Position numbers and translations under genes: made by a program. Of a DNA stretch of 14,383 nt, positions 6,130-13,373 are shown piece after piece (position 1 is the first letter of the stretch; the number at the start of each line of letters is the position of its first letter). The notes beneath the pieces were generated by a model, which made no database searches, was not told the DNA's origin, and was given only the letters and a program-made list of their open reading frames with translations. This stretch comes from Anaerolineae bacterium (GTDB lineage Bacteria; Chloroflexota; Anaerolineae; CG2-30-64-16), in contig JALOOE010000008.1 in assembly GCA_025454565.1 (NCBI GenBank), forward strand, positions 1 to 14,383, in the 5' to 3' direction.

Positions 6130-7917
6130 ATGTTCAGGCAAAAACTCGGTATCCTGATGGTTCCACTCACCGTCTTGTCTCTGCTGCTGGCCGCGTGCGC
6201 GCCGGCCACAGCACCACAGGCGCCCGCGGCGACACAGGCCTCAGCCGCTCCGACCGCCGCGAAAGCGGCGGCGCCGCAAGGAACCGCAGCCCCCGCCGCC
6301 GCCCCGACAGCTACGCCCGGCGTGGTCGCCATCCAGAAGGCCGAACAGACCCAGGCCGAGTTGGAAGGCGAGATCGTCATCAGCATCCAGTCCAACGATG
6401 TGCAGACGTACCAGGCGCTGGCGGATGCCTACATGAAACTGCACCCGAAGGTCAAGGTGTTGGTCGAGCTGCGACCGCCCGGCGGCGAAGACAGCTACTT
6501 GCAGTGGGTGCGCACGCAGTTCGCCGCGGGCACCCCGCGCGTTTCCATCATCGAGAACCCTCACTTCCTCGATCTGATTCAGGAAGGGCGCATCCTCAAC
6601 TGGGGCCCGTACATGAATAAGGTCAATCCCTACACGGGCAAGAAGTGGGAGGAAAGCTTCGAGAACTGGGCGCTCAACCTGACCCGCGACCAGACCACCG
6701 GCGAGCTCTACTACCTGCCCTATATGTCGAACCAGACCTTCTGGGTCTACAACAAGGACGCCTTCAAGAAAGCCGGCATCACGGACGTGCCGCCCCAGCC
6801 CACGTGGGATCAGTTCGTGGACTGGTGCAAGAAGCTTAAGGCGGCCGGGTACACCTGTATCGCACAGGAAGGCGTGACGGATCGCATCTGGGGCGGCGGC
6901 AAGCTGCCCTGGCTGATGCGCTCGGCCATGGATCAGTACCGCCGCTCCGATGTGCAACTGGCGCGCTGCCAGCCGGGCGATTGGTGCTATCAGGAGGCGA
7001 TCGACAGCAAGTGGAAGTACGATCCGACTGACCCGCGCAACGACGATCCGGATAAGGTCTCGATCAACGTCGTGCGCAACCTGGCCGCGCTCAAGGACAA
7101 AAAGATCACCTTCGACAACGAGTGCACGGCAGAGATGATGGACAAGATCGGCCAGATCTTCAAAATCGAGAACGGCTTCGTGCCCGAAGGTTTCCTGGGG
7201 TTGAAGGACAGTTATCCGCTCTTCCTCACCGGCAAAGCTGCGATGCGCCTGGATACGGGCCGCATCTTCACCCAGTTCGAGAAGGACGTGAAAGCCCTGG
7301 CCGAAGGCGCCTACCCGGATGCCTCGGCGGTGTCCGGTGACCAGGCGAAAGCGGCGACCGCGTTCGAGATCGGCACATTCGCCTTCCCGTCAATCGAAGG
7401 CAAATGCGTGCAGGGCAAGGCGCGCGCCAACGAATTGCCGGCCGGCTACCTGGCGCTGCCCAAGAAGGATCGCAAGCAGAACGACCTCGAAGCAGACTTC
7501 ACGATGTTCTGGACGAGTCCGCAGGGGATGAAGATCTACCTGGCCAACAAATTGGATCCCAAGAACCTGCAGGGCGGCATCCAGGGGCCGACGATCATCA
7601 AGGGCGTCGAGTTGCCGGAGAAGTGGCAGAAGATCTTCGGCAGCCAGCCGTTCATCGGCAACTACGAGAAGCCGGGCGCGCCGGCCGACAAGGTGGCCCG
7701 CGGCTTCTGGTTCTACGAACCGACCAAGCGCGAATGGGCGATCATGGTGCAGGATTTCTTCGCCGGCAAGCTCTCCTCCAAGGACTTCTCGACCAAGTAT
7801 CAGAAGCTGCTGGAGGACAACTGGGACGGGCTGCTCAAGTACCTCAACTTCACGCCCGACGACATCCAGCATCCTGAGAAGCGGCCACCAGGGTGGGTAG
7901 CAGGCGGGCCGTACTGA
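6130..7917 (+). CDS. ABC transporter sugar-binding lipoprotein
   Basis: This 595-residue extracellular binding protein belongs to the family-1 (MalE-like) carbohydrate ABC systems. The start at ATG 6130 has a perfect AAGGAGG (6116-6122) 7 bases upstream. Residues 1-22 are a lipoprotein signal ending 'LLLAAC' with lipidated Cys23. Residues 24-63 are a flexible Ala/Pro/Thr/Gln linker. The binding fold begins near 'GEIVISIQSNDVQTYQALADAYMKLHPKVKV' (80-110). 'TTGELYYLPYMSNQTFWVYNKDAFKKAGI' followed by 'PPQPTWDQFVDWCKKLKAAGY' is the usual hinge and lobe signature. It is longer than common sugar-binding proteins of 400-450 residues, and the mature domain has six cysteines that could form disulfides. 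The two permeases follow after a repeat-bearing gap. The ligand is unknown; the neighbouring glycosidases suggest an oligosaccharide. Confidence 0.9.
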   Translation: MFRQKLGILMVPLTVLSLLLAACAPATAPQAPAATQASAAPTAAKAAAPQGTAAPAAAPTATPGVVAIQKAEQTQAELEGEIVISIQSNDVQTYQALADAYMKLHPKVKVLVELRPPGGEDSYLQWVRTQFAAGTPRVSIIENPHFLDLIQEGRILNWGPYMNKVNPYTGKKWEESFENWALNLTRDQTTGELYYLPYMSNQTFWVYNKDAFKKAGITDVPPQPTWDQFVDWCKKLKAAGYTCIAQEGVTDRIWGGGKLPWLMRSAMDQYRRSDVQLARCQPGDWCYQEAIDSKWKYDPTDPRNDDPDKVSINVVRNLAALKDKKITFDNECTAEMMDKIGQIFKIENGFVPEGFLGLKDSYPLFLTGKAAMRLDTGRIFTQFEKDVKALAEGAYPDASAVSGDQAKAATAFEIGTFAFPSIEGKCVQGKARANELPAGYLALPKKDRKQNDLEADFTMFWTSPQGMKIYLANKLDPKNLQGGIQGPTIIKGVELPEKWQKIFGSQPFIGNYEKPGAPADKVARGFWFYEPTKREWAIMVQDFFAGKLSSKDFSTKYQKLLEDNWDGLLKYLNFTPDDIQHPEKRPPGWVAGGPY

Positions 7918-7925
7918 GAGACGCA

Positions 7926-8057
7926 GGATCACGAAGACACGAAGCGCCGCGAAGAGCACGAAGCACGAAGGACGCGAAGCGCTGTTCTGCCGGTCGCAAT
8001 GTGCAACGCGCGTGCCTTGCTTCGTGTTCTTCGTGATCCTTCCCGTCTTCGTGATCC
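7926..8057 (+). repeat. 'cacgaag' interspersed repeat with inverted arms
   Basis: The 176-base gap between the binding protein and the permease contains many 'cacgaag'/'gcgaag' words followed by their complements. GGATCACGAAGA (7926-7937) has exact reverse complements at 8028-8039 and 8046-8057. RNA across it can fold into a long imperfect hairpin. Intergenic sequence of this type is, from memory, frequent in Chloroflexota and some other phyla, probably as a mobile REP-like element. Its place after a binding-protein gene resembles stabilising stems that uncouple binding-protein from permease expression (inference). Confidence 0.6.
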
Positions 8058-8093
8058 GAAAACCTTCGCAATCCCAACAATGCTGATCGAACC

Positions 8094-10082
8094 ATGAGAA
8101 CGCCACGCGTTGCCGGCCCGCCTGTCGCGGTAGTCATCTTTCTTATGTTGCTCGCCCAGACCGCCTTCGCGCAAGACGGGGGCGGACAACTCTGGCGTTT
8201 CGATGCCGGCGGCCGGGTGCAGTCGGCGTCGGTGACGGCGGACGGCCAGCGCGTCGTCCTGGGCGCGCGCGATAACCTGGCGCGCGCCTTCGATCGGGCG
8301 GGCAAGCCGGTGTGGCAATTCCCCGCGGCCAACAGCGTGCTGGGCGTGGATATCTCGCCCGATGGCCGCTGGACCGCCGTCGCCTCCGAGGATCGCAACG
8401 TCACCCTGCTGGACGAAGCGGGGAAGCCGCTCTGGCAGTTCAAGGCCGGCCGGGCGATGAATAACGCCGCGGTCGCTGACGACGGCTCGCTGGTCGCCGC
8501 CACCTCCGATGATCGTTCCTTCTACATCCTCGATGGCCGGGGTAAGCTGGTCTGGCAGGAAGACCTCGGCATCGGCGTCTCCGGCGTCGCGATTTATGGG
8601 ACGGGTGATAACGCGCGGGTCGTGATCGGCTCGGATGATGGCTATGTCACCGTATACAGCCGGACAGGCGAGCATCTGCTGCAGAGCCGCCTGGATTACG
8701 ATGTCAAGTCTGTGGCAGTCACGCCGAATGGCGCGACCATCGTCGCCGGCACCTCCGACGGACTTGTGACGCTGCTGGACGGGGCCAGCGGCCAGCGGTT
8801 GTGGAACTACAAAACCGGCAAGCTGGTTAATAGCGTCGCCATTTCCCAGGATGGCCGCACGATCCTGGCCGGCTCCAACGACAAGCAGGCTTACCTGCTC
8901 GACGGCAACGGCAAGCTGGTGCAGACTTTCAAGCCCGGCGCTGAGGTGCTGGCGACAGCGTTATCCGGGGACGGGACGCTCCTCGTGCTGGGCACCTCGG
9001 CGAATGCGGCGCAGGTGCTCGACCGCGGCGCGGCAGGCGCCAGCCAGGCGGCCAGCCAGACGCGCCAGAGCGGGACAATCGCTGCGGCGCTCTTCGGTCT
9101 GGCGATCGTCGGGGCGGCGTCGGCGCTGGCGGTGCGCAGGACCGCGCGCGGCGCGCGGGTCTGGCAGCGGGCCTCATCGGGGCCCCGCGATCTGGGGCGC
9201 CGCATGTGGCAGGCGCGGATCTCCTATCTCATGATCCTGCCCACCTTGGTGCTCTTACTCACCTTCAACTACTATCCCGCGTTCTCCGGGTTGTTCCACG
9301 CGTTCACCGATTGGAGCCCCGGGGCGAAGACAGAGTGGGTGGGGCTGGCCAATTTCGAGTTGCTGCTGCATGATCGCTTCTTCATCTCCAGCTTCCAGAA
9401 CACGGTCATCCTGGTGATCGTCCAGATCCTGAAGACCCTCACCGTGCCGTTGCTGGTGGCCGAGCTGGTCTTCAGCCTGCGGCACGATCGCACGCGCTAC
9501 TGGCTCCGAACCCTGTTCATCGTGCCGCTCGTCCTGCCCGTGGTCGTCGAGATCCTGCTGTGGAACAATATCTATGACCCGACGATCGGCCTCCTGAACC
9601 AGACGCTGACCGCGCTGGGGCGGCCGGAATGGGCGCGCACCTGGTACGGCGATGCGAACGTGGCGCTTGGCTCGGTCATCTTCATCGGCTTCCCTTGGGT
9701 CAGCGCGTTCGCGCTGCTGATCTTCTACGGCGGGCTGATCGGCATCTCGGAGGAGATCTTCGATGCAAGCCGGGTGGATGGCGCAAACGGCCTGCAGCGC
9801 TTCCTGCACATCGACCTGCCGATGCTGACGGGGCAGATCAAGCTGCTCTTGATCCTGAATTTTATCAGCGCAGTGCAGACCTTCGAGGTGGTCTACCTCA
9901 CCACGGGCGGTGGGCCAGGCTCGGCTACCTATACGCCCGCGCTCGAGCTTTACTACATGGCCATGCGTATGTATAACATGGGCGCGGCCTCGGCCATCGG
10001 TATGATCCTGTTTGCGATCATCCTGGCGGGCACGGTCGTCAATATGCGGTTCGTGCGGTCGTCGATGGAATATGAGGCATAG
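8094..10082 (+). CDS. Beta-propeller/MalF-type ABC permease fusion
   Basis: This 662-residue membrane protein has an unusual architecture. Residues 1-26 are a signal peptide ending 'AQTAFA|QD'. Residues 32-312 hold seven repeats of about 40 residues of the form 'G-K-(x)-(L/V)-W-Q-F ... V-x-(S/G)-V-x-(I/V)-(S/T)-x-D-G-x ... (V/L)-(A/G)-(S/T)-x-D-(D/R)', a WD40/PQQ-like propeller. A first transmembrane helix (about 327-347) is followed by an Arg-rich cytoplasmic linker (348-375). The MalF-type permease core then runs from 'ISYLMILPTLVLLLTF' (376-391) to the end, with the ATPase-contacting EAA loop 'EEIFDASRVDGANGLQRF' (553-570) and 'TTGGGPGSATYTP'. The topology is consistent, with the propeller outside and the linker inside. 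The frame is unbroken across the junction. ATG 8094 has no clear ribosome-binding site but is the start that gives an intact signal peptide. The permease function is well supported; the propeller's role is unknown. Confidence 0.9.
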   Translation: MRTPRVAGPPVAVVIFLMLLAQTAFAQDGGGQLWRFDAGGRVQSASVTADGQRVVLGARDNLARAFDRAGKPVWQFPAANSVLGVDISPDGRWTAVASEDRNVTLLDEAGKPLWQFKAGRAMNNAAVADDGSLVAATSDDRSFYILDGRGKLVWQEDLGIGVSGVAIYGTGDNARVVIGSDDGYVTVYSRTGEHLLQSRLDYDVKSVAVTPNGATIVAGTSDGLVTLLDGASGQRLWNYKTGKLVNSVAISQDGRTILAGSNDKQAYLLDGNGKLVQTFKPGAEVLATALSGDGTLLVLGTSANAAQVLDRGAAGASQAASQTRQSGTIAAALFGLAIVGAASALAVRRTARGARVWQRASSGPRDLGRRMWQARISYLMILPTLVLLLTFNYYPAFSGLFHAFTDWSPGAKTEWVGLANFELLLHDRFFISSFQNTVILVIVQILKTLTVPLLVAELVFSLRHDRTRYWLRTLFIVPLVLPVVVEILLWNNIYDPTIGLLNQTLTALGRPEWARTWYGDANVALGSVIFIGFPWVSAFALLIFYGGLIGISEEIFDASRVDGANGLQRFLHIDLPMLTGQIKLLLILNFISAVQTFEVVYLTTGGGPGSATYTPALELYYMAMRMYNMGAASAIGMILFAIILAGTVVNMRFVRSSMEYEA

Positions 10083-10091
10083 GGAGACGGA

Positions 10092-10979
10092 ATGGCAGTC
10101 AGCGATTCGCATTCGGGAAGGCTCGCTCGCTTCGCCCGCGCCTGGACAGGCCCCCGCCGCGGTGAATCGGCGCGGCAATCGGTCATGGTGATCGTGCTGG
10201 GCATCCTGCTCATCCTGACCTATGTGCCGCTGATCTATCTGGCCATCCTATCCCTCAAGGACAACGGCCAAATCTATGGCCGGTTCTGGAGCCTGCCCAA
10301 CCCCGCGCGCTGGGCCAACTTCGTCTATGGCGCGCAGGCCATCTGGCGGCCGATGTGGAATTCGATCCTGACGACGACGATCTCGACGGCCGGGACGCTG
10401 GTGTTTGCCAGTCTCAGCGGCTATGTGTTCGCCCGCCACCGCTTTCCGGGCAAAGAGCTGATCTACACCGCCATCCTGGCGCTGCTGATGATCCCGCCAA
10501 TCCTGACTCTGGTGCCGGCCTACGTGCTCATCTACAACCTGCACCTGCAGAACACCTACTGGGCCCTGATCTTGCCGTGGACCTCCGGCGGACAGGTGTT
10601 CGCGCTGCTGCTCTGCCGCAGCTTCTTCGCGACGCTGCCCGAGGAGTTCTTCGATGCCGCGCGCATCGACGGCGCATCGGAGCTGGCGATCTTCCTGCGC
10701 ATCGCCGTGCCCCTCTCCGTGCCGATCCTGGTCACGGTGGCCGTCGTGCGCCTGGTGACGACTTACAACCAGTTCATGTGGCCGCTGGTAGTGATCTCCA
10801 GCCCGGCCCGCCAGGTGGTCGCGGTGGCGCTGACGCAGTTCACCTCCGACATGGGCATCACCGACATCGGCCCGCAGATGGCGGCCTACATCCTGGCCGC
10901 GGCGCCGCTGATCGTGTTGTTCTCGCTGGGGATGAAACAATACGTGCAGGGGATTACCGCGGGGGGACTGAAGGCATGA
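10092..10979 (+). CDS. MalG-type carbohydrate ABC permease
   Basis: This 295-residue inner permease subunit pairs with the propeller-bearing MalF homologue to form the sugar channel. A cytoplasmic N-terminus of about 30 residues precedes the first membrane helix ('VMVIVLGILLILTYVPLIYLAILSL'). Further helices lie near 92-112, 124-148 and 158-178. The EAA loop 'EEFFDAARIDGASELAIFLRIAVPL' (184-208) docks the ATPase, and the end 'KQYVQGITAGGLKA' is the family C-terminal signature. ATG 10092 follows the preceding stop by 9 bases with GGGAG at 10082-10086. No ATP-hydrolysing subunit follows; such systems often share a MalK/MsmX-type ATPase encoded elsewhere (established for other bacteria, inferred here). 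Confidence 0.94.
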   Translation: MAVSDSHSGRLARFARAWTGPRRGESARQSVMVIVLGILLILTYVPLIYLAILSLKDNGQIYGRFWSLPNPARWANFVYGAQAIWRPMWNSILTTTISTAGTLVFASLSGYVFARHRFPGKELIYTAILALLMIPPILTLVPAYVLIYNLHLQNTYWALILPWTSGGQVFALLLCRSFFATLPEEFFDAARIDGASELAIFLRIAVPLSVPILVTVAVVRLVTTYNQFMWPLVVISSPARQVVAVALTQFTSDMGITDIGPQMAAYILAAAPLIVLFSLGMKQYVQGITAGGLKA

Positions 10980-10992
10980 AGCCGGCGGGGGC

Positions 10993-11022
10993 TTGCCTTC
11001 GTGTCCCAGGACGTGCTATCAT
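10993..11022 (+). promoter_or_regulatory. Candidate promoter of the nucleotidyltransferase module
   Basis: An extended -10, TGCTATCAT (11014-11022), is preceded by TTGCCT (10993-10998) at 18-base spacing. The TG dinucleotide compensates for the weak -35. It lies in the 65-base gap after the importer and before a strong AAGGAGG, so the two following genes can be expressed separately from the sugar operon. Confidence 0.45.
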
Positions 11023-11044
11023 AGCGACTGGACAAGGAGGAACT

Positions 11045-11323
11045 GTGCAACAACTGAAGACGCTGCGCGAAGGTTGGGATCACATAGATGCAGAGGAGAC
11101 GTATTTGCTGAACAGCATGAGCATCATGGAGAGCGCAGCCCAGTGGATCAACTTGCAGAACACCTTTGAGCCGCAGTTGCAGCAAACCGAGATGCTGTTT
11201 GGCTCGGCGCACCGAGAGACGCTCGCCGAACTCCAGTCTAGGCTGCAGCGGTTAGTCGAGTGGCAAAAGCGAAATGAACAATCTTTATCTGGCAGTCCAG
11301 ACGCTTCAGGCCCGGCTGAATAA
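11045..11323 (+). CDS. Small helical protein paired with a nucleotidyltransferase
   Basis: This 92-residue protein is predicted from GTG 11045, preceded by a perfect AAGGAGG (11034-11040) 4 bases upstream. It is rich in Leu, Glu and Gln, with a likely amphipathic or coiled-coil helix around residues 42-78 and a short disordered tail ('SGSPDASGPAE'). I recognise no domain. There is no HEPN R-x4-6-H motif. Its last 50 bases overlap the nucleotidyltransferase gene in another frame, a tight arrangement typical of two-component modules such as toxin-antitoxin pairs, so it may be the partner or antitoxin (inference). Upstream the frame continues through the permease gene as a shadow, so the GTG start is chosen on the ribosome-binding site. 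Confidence 0.6.
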   Translation: MQQLKTLREGWDHIDAEETYLLNSMSIMESAAQWINLQNTFEPQLQQTEMLFGSAHRETLAELQSRLQRLVEWQKRNEQSLSGSPDASGPAE

Positions 11324-11843
11324 GGCTGGCATTGCCTCTATCACCATAGGCGGCGTGGCGATTGCGATCTGGGGCGAGCCACGCGTGACTCGCGATATTG
11401 ATCTCAAAGTGATGCTGGGGCGCGAGCAGGCCGGTCGACTAATCGCCATTCTCGCGCCCGATTATGTTTCACTTCTCCCCGATCCAATTGCCGCTCTCCA
11501 ACGCCAGGCGATGTTGTTCGTACAAGATGAAGCCGGCACCCGGCTGGACTTGCTCCTCGCCGAGACGCCGTACGATGTAACTGCAATTCAGCGCGGTCGG
11601 GATGTGGAAGTGCAGCCAGGCCTGAGCATCAGGCTGTGCAGCCCTGAAGACCTGATCATCTACAAGCTCATTTCCACCCGCCTGCGCGATCATGAAGACG
11701 CCTCGAGTGTTATCCGCCGGCAAGATGCCTTGCTAGATGACGCCTACATCCTCGGCTGGCTCCGCCAGTTCGAGCAAGCTCTTGACGATTCGACACTTGT
11801 GGCGGAATACAAGCGTTTCAGACGTACGCACACACGCGGCTAG
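11274..11843 (+). CDS. Nucleotidyltransferase-fold protein (DUF6036/AbiEii-like)
   Basis: This 189-residue protein has the polymerase-beta-type nucleotidyltransferase signature. 'TIGGVAIAIWGEPRVTRDIDL' (24-44) gives the Gly-Gly turn and metal ligands Asp41 and Asp43, with a third acidic residue at Asp92 in 'TRLDLLLAETPYD'. 'SPEDLIIYKL' (123-132) and 'RLRDHEDASSVIRRQ' (136-150) followed by a helical tail are typical of the DUF6036/AbiEii group of toxin-like transferases. Such enzymes transfer a nucleotide to tRNA or protein, but the target here is unknown. ATG 11274 overlaps the small upstream gene by 50 bases and lacks its own clear ribosome-binding site, consistent with coupling. The coding sequence looks more AT-rich than its neighbours, which may signal transfer. 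The exact family is less certain than the fold. Confidence 0.75.
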   Translation: MNNLYLAVQTLQARLNKAGIASITIGGVAIAIWGEPRVTRDIDLKVMLGREQAGRLIAILAPDYVSLLPDPIAALQRQAMLFVQDEAGTRLDLLLAETPYDVTAIQRGRDVEVQPGLSIRLCSPEDLIIYKLISTRLRDHEDASSVIRRQDALLDDAYILGWLRQFEQALDDSTLVAEYKRFRRTHTRG

Positions 11844-11915
11844 ACCGAGTTTTTCTGCGCCGAGAACGCATCCTCGGTGGCGAATACGTCGTCGCCCCCG
11901 CCCAGTGGAGTTGAT

Positions 11916-13337
11916 GTGCCCCAACCTAACATGCTCTTCATCCAGACCGACCAACACCGCTACGATTGCATCGCCGGGCATGGTCATCCGCTCATCCGCA
12001 CGCCGAACCTGGATCGGCTGATCCGAGAGGGCGTGACGTTCAGCCACGCGTTCTGCGCCAGCCCGGTGTGCCGGCCCTCGCGCGCCTCGCTGATGACCGG
12101 CGTCTGGCCGACCCGCCACGGCGTCATCTGCAACGAGAACCTGGAGGCGACTGCGGTGCTGCGTCCCGGTTTGCCGACCTGGAGCGAGGCGCTGGCCGCC
12201 GCCGGCTACTATCTCGGCTACGTCGGCAAATGGCAGGTGGATCAAGAACGCGACCCGACGCAGTTCGGCTTCGAGGACTACATCTCGAACGACGGCTACA
12301 AAGCCTGGCGGAAGGCGCAGGGGCTCGACCCTGCCCCGCGTAAGAACGGCTTCTGGGGCGAAGTGGACGGCGAGATCACGCCCGACCAATCGCGGCTGGG
12401 CTGGGGCGCGAGCGAGCTGATCCGCCTGCTCGGAAAGGCCAGCGCCGGGGATCGCCCGTTCTTCCTCCGCTGGGACACCGACGAGCCGCACCTGCCGAAC
12501 GTCGTGCCGGAGCCATATGCCTCGATGTACGACCCCGCGAGCATCGCGCCGTGGCCGAGCTTCGGCGATCCGCTGGAAGGCAAGCCGTACATCCAGCGCC
12601 AACAGCTTCGGAGTTGGGGCATCGACGGCTGGACGTGGGAGCAGTGGGCGCCGATTGTGGCGCGCTACCTGGGCGACGTGTCGCTGATCGACGCCCAGAT
12701 CGGCCGCATCCTCGACGCGCTGGACGCGCTGGGGCTGGCGGAGAACACGCTGGTCGTCTATACGCCCGATCACGGCGACCTGTGCGGCGGCCACGGCATG
12801 GCCGATAAACATTATGTCATGTATGACGACATCGCGCGCGTGCCGCTGATCCTGCGCTGGCCCGGCGTGATCCCCGCGGGCCAGGCGTGCGATGCATTCG
12901 TGTCGTCGGGCATCGATCTGGCGACGACCTTCTGCGACGCGGCCGGCGTCCCCCAGCCGGAAACCTTTGTTGGGCAAAGCCTGTTGCCCCTGGTGGGAGC
13001 ACGGAGTCCCGAACTCGTTCGGGACTCCACAGCTTCAGAGAAGACAAATGGACGCCCGGACATCTTCTGCATGTACTTCGGCAACCAGTTCGGTCTCTTC
13101 AGCCAGCGCATGGTGCGGGATCGACGCTGGAAGTATGTCTGGAATCTGACCGCCGAGGACGAGTTGTACGACCTGGAAGCCGATCCGGCCGAGATCACGA
13201 ATCTGGCGGCGCGATCGGAGGCTGCCGAGCCGCTCGCCCACATGCGCCGCCGGATGCTCGCCTGGCTGGAAGAGACGCGCGATCCGATCCTGAACCAGTG
13301 GACGCGCCGGCAGTTGGCGCAGGGTGCGAAGGTGTAG
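11916..13337 (+). CDS. Cys-type sulfatase (arylsulfatase superfamily)
   Basis: This 473-residue enzyme is predicted to hydrolyse sulfate esters, probably on a sugar. 'NMLFIQTDQHRYDC' at the N-terminus supplies the first metal-site Asp12. 'CRPSR' (52-56) is the C-x-P-S-R motif whose Cys52 must be oxidised to formylglycine. 'VGKWQ' (103-107) holds an active-site Lys, and 'YTPDHGDLCGGHGMADK' (282-298) holds the metal ligands Asp285 and His286. The end 'WKYVWN...DELYDLEADPAEITNLA' is the usual sulfatase C-terminal motif. GTG 11916 is preferred because GTGGAG (11905-11910) lies 5 bases upstream and the protein then begins 'MPQPNMLFIQ'; GTG 11877 would add 13 unconserved residues. No signal peptide is seen, so it is cytoplasmic. 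The region near residues 361-379 is encoded partly by a palindrome. The maturase is not obvious, since the SUMF1-fold neighbour lacks the catalytic cysteines. Confidence 0.9.
   Translation: MPQPNMLFIQTDQHRYDCIAGHGHPLIRTPNLDRLIREGVTFSHAFCASPVCRPSRASLMTGVWPTRHGVICNENLEATAVLRPGLPTWSEALAAAGYYLGYVGKWQVDQERDPTQFGFEDYISNDGYKAWRKAQGLDPAPRKNGFWGEVDGEITPDQSRLGWGASELIRLLGKASAGDRPFFLRWDTDEPHLPNVVPEPYASMYDPASIAPWPSFGDPLEGKPYIQRQQLRSWGIDGWTWEQWAPIVARYLGDVSLIDAQIGRILDALDALGLAENTLVVYTPDHGDLCGGHGMADKHYVMYDDIARVPLILRWPGVIPAGQACDAFVSSGIDLATTFCDAAGVPQPETFVGQSLLPLVGARSPELVRDSTASEKTNGRPDIFCMYFGNQFGLFSQRMVRDRRWKYVWNLTAEDELYDLEADPAEITNLAARSEAAEPLAHMRRRMLAWLEETRDPILNQWTRRQLAQGAKV
13003..13028 (+). repeat. Perfect palindrome inside the sulfatase gene
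   Basis: GGAGTCCCGAAC (13003-13014) and its exact reverse complement GTTCGGGACTCC (13017-13028) are separated by only TC. It is in frame and encodes about 'RSPELVRDS', in a surface segment where sulfatases vary. A 12-bp perfect stem with a 2-base centre is unlikely by chance in coding sequence and resembles a small palindromic repeat inserted without breaking the frame. Confidence 0.6.
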
Positions 13338-13373
13338 CAAACGCGGTTGCGTGTGCGAATGGAGGTGAACCGC

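Noticed and set aside
10979..10994. Possible terminator hairpin AAGCC/GGCTT after the MalG-type gene
   Set aside because: The stem is only five pairs and no T-run follows.
11844..11878. ACCGAG/CTCGGT inverted repeat with a T-run after the nucleotidyltransferase
   Set aside because: The arms are six bases with a 23-base loop and the T-run lies inside the loop, so it does not look like an intrinsic terminator.
11877..11879. Upstream GTG as start of the sulfatase
   Set aside because: It adds 13 low-complexity residues and lacks a ribosome-binding site, whereas GTG 11916 has GTGGAG at good spacing and gives a typical N-terminus.
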